Shown here one piece after another: positions 62,301 to 64,000 of a stretch of 64,000 nucleotides of DNA. A program made the position numbers and the translations under genes. Numbering within the stretch: the stretch's first letter is position 1; each line of letters opens with the position of its first letter. Source of the DNA: Strigamia acuminata (lineage: Eukaryota; Arthropoda; Chilopoda; Geophilomorpha; Linotaeniidae); NCBI GenBank assembly GCA_949358305.1, contig OX442323.1:9772500-9836499 (forward strand), in the 5' to 3' direction. The notes under the pieces are model-generated. The model was given only the letters and a program-made list of their open reading frames with translations. It ran no database searches and had not been told where the DNA came from.

Positions 62301-64000
62301 TACACCACTTTTTCTGTTCAAAAAGTCTGTTTTTTGCTTATATCTCTGCAACAGTGCCAGATATGCAAATTGCGCACACGGGAATCGATTTTTCAGCTCA
62401 TTTTACGTCTAACCAGCACGTTTCTGGAACTTTTTCAATTTTTGGCCATTTCTCCATACATTAGCCTTTGCTTTTTTGACAAATTTTAAAAAGTGCCAAA
62501 AACATGCTTAAGACGTATAAAATGCGCTAAAAAGTCGATTCCCGTTGGCGGAATTTGCATATCTGGCACCGTTGCAGAGATACACCACTTTTTCTGTTCA
62601 AAAAGTCTGTTTTTTGCTTATATCTCTGCAACAGTGCCAGATATGCAAATTGCGCACACGGGAATCGATTTTTCAGCTCATTTTACGTCTAACCAGCACG
62701 TTTCTGGAACTTTTTCAATTTTTGGCCATTTCTCCATACATTAGCCTTTGCTTTTTTGACAAATTTTAAAAAGTGCCAAAAACATGCTTAAGACATGTAA
62801 AATGCGCTAAAAAGTTGATTCCCGTTGGCGGAATTTGCATATCTGGCACCGTTGCAGAGATACACCACTTTTTCTGTTCAAAAAGTCTGTTTTTTGCTTA
62901 TATCTCTGCAACAGTGCCAGATATGCAAATTGCGCACACGGGAATCGATTTTTCAGCTCATTTTACGTCTAACCAGCACGTTTCTGGAACTTTTTCAATT
63001 TTTGGCCATTTCTCCATACATTAGCCTTTGCTTTTTTGACAAATTTTAAAAAGTGCCAAAAACATGCTTAAGACGTATAAAATGCGCTAAAAAGTCGATT
63101 CCCGTTGGCGGAATTTGCATATCTGGCACCGTTGCAGAGATACACCACTTTTTCTGTTCAAAAAGTCTGTTTTTTGCTTATATCTCTGCAACAGTGCCAG
63201 ATATGCAAATTGCGCACACGGGAATCGATTTTTCAGCTCATTTTACGTCTAACCAGCACGTTTCTGGAACTTTTTCAATTTTTGGCCATTTCTCCATACA
63301 TTAGCCTTTGCTTTTTTGACAAATTTTAAAAAGTGCCAAAAACATGCTTAAGACGTATAAAATGCGCTAAAAAGTCGATTCCCGTTGGCGGAATTTGCAT
63401 ATCTGGCACCGTTGCAGAGATACACCACTTTTTCTGTTCAAAAAGTCTGTTTTTTGCTTATATCTCTGCAACAGTGCCAGATATGCAAATTGCGCACACG
63501 GGAATCGATTTTTCAGCTCATTTTACGTCTAACCAGCACGTTTCTGGAACTTTTTCAATTTTTGGCCATTTCTCCATACATTAGCCTTTGCTTTTTTGAC
63601 AAATTTTAAAAAGTGCCAAAAACATGCTTAAGACATGTAAAATGCGCTAAAAAGTCGATTCCCGTTGGCGGAATTTGCATATCTGGCACCGTTGCAGAGA
63701 TACACCACTTTTTCTGTTCAAAAAGTCTGTTTTTTGCTTATATCTCTGCAACAGTGCCAGATATGCAAATTGCGCACACGGGAATCGATTTTTCAGCTCA
63801 TTTTACGTCTAACCAGCACGTTTCTGGATCTTTTTCAATTTTTGGCCATTTCTCCATACATTAGCCTTTGCTTTTTTGACAAATTTTAAAAAGTGCCAAA
63901 AACATGCTTAAGACGTATAAAATGCGCTAAAAAGTCGATTCCCGTTGGCGGAATTTGCATATCTGGCACCGTTGCAGAGATACACCACTTTTTCTGTTCA
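59368..64000. repeat. 280-bp satellite DNA, 16.5 tandem units, continuing past the window
   Basis: The period is exactly 280 bp throughout (for example AACATGCTTAAGAC recurs every 280 bp from 59701). Units differ by only a handful of substitutions. Each contains a long imperfect inverted repeat, left arm about 59448-59502 and right arm 59541-59593 in unit 1, with about six mismatches over 52 bp. Both arms carry a POU-type octamer (ATTTGCAT / ATGCAAAT). Identical 83- and 74-codon frames recur in each unit but have no protein features. Homogeneity indicates recent amplification or gene conversion; it may be pericentromeric or subtelomeric satellite. Confidence 0.97.

Noticed and set aside
59413-63889. 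Repeated 83- and 74-codon open frames in each satellite unit
   Set aside because: They repeat only because the DNA repeats with a 280-bp period; they cross the palindrome, show no codon-level divergence and resemble no protein.
59368-64000. CRISPR-like regular spacing
   Set aside because: Units are contiguous 280-bp copies without unique spacers, in an animal genome.

Overview
This is a gene-dense animal (metazoan) nuclear window. Almost every gene is split by short introns of about 50-100 bp with GT-AG borders, coding DNA is GC-richer than the AT-rich introns, and the proteins are conserved animal factors (MPHOSPH8, JAGN1, SF3A3, DGCR6, OSTM1, MEAF6, SPAG17, SCAF4/8, MRPL12, POLR3E, HELZ, RBBP6, DDX5/17). 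Compact spacing and tiny introns point to an invertebrate, perhaps an arthropod or another protostome; the sequence alone does not fix the taxon. SPAG17, a motile-cilium protein, implies flagellated sperm or other motile cilia. Exon models were built by hand from splice sites. Nearly all close to a multiple of three, and several give lengths close to those recalled for the human orthologues.

Layout. 1-2228: 3' part of an MPHOSPH8-like gene (+). 2901-3859: JAGN1 (-). 4319-11624: a 1672-residue membrane protein with 15 tandem thioredoxin-fold modules (+), the most unusual gene here. 12098-14433: SF3A3 (+). 14434-15683: regulatory-looking island. 15684-16506: DGCR6 (+). 16690-17793: OSTM1 (+). 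17893-18668: MEAF6 (-), head-to-head with SPAG17 (18698-25698, +). 26155-26775: broken testin-like PET/LIM fragment. 27744-32682: SCAF4/8 (-). 33036-33108: tRNA-Phe. 33282-34048: MRPL12 (-). 34188-34905: decayed partial copy of POLR3E. 34906-38570: repeat-rich gap with tandem units of about 560 bp. 38571-41251: intact POLR3E (+). 41785-46669: HELZ (-). 47362-53116: RBBP6 (+). 53444-57077: DDX5/17 helicase (+). 57857-58458: frameshifted CSPG-repeat fragment. 58459-59110: pyrimidine-rich low-complexity DNA. 59217-59344: three CTCF-like motifs. 59368-64000: 280-bp satellite array running off the window.

Many genes belong to RNA and chromatin pathways: SF3A3 (U2 snRNP), SCAF4/8 (Pol II CTD and termination), RBBP6 (3'-end cleavage), DDX5/17 and HELZ (RNA helicases), POLR3E (Pol III), MEAF6 and MPHOSPH8 (chromatin). 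This is ordinary eukaryotic neighbourhood, not an operon.

The best leads for new biology are: the 15-module thioredoxin protein built from phase-1 exon cassettes, including an unexplained 31-codon in-frame candidate exon; a hairpin lying over the acceptor of a candidate poison exon in the DDX5/17 intron; the palindromic 280-bp satellite bordered by CTCF-like sites; and multicopy exon-like cores in the repeats beside the POLR3E duplication.
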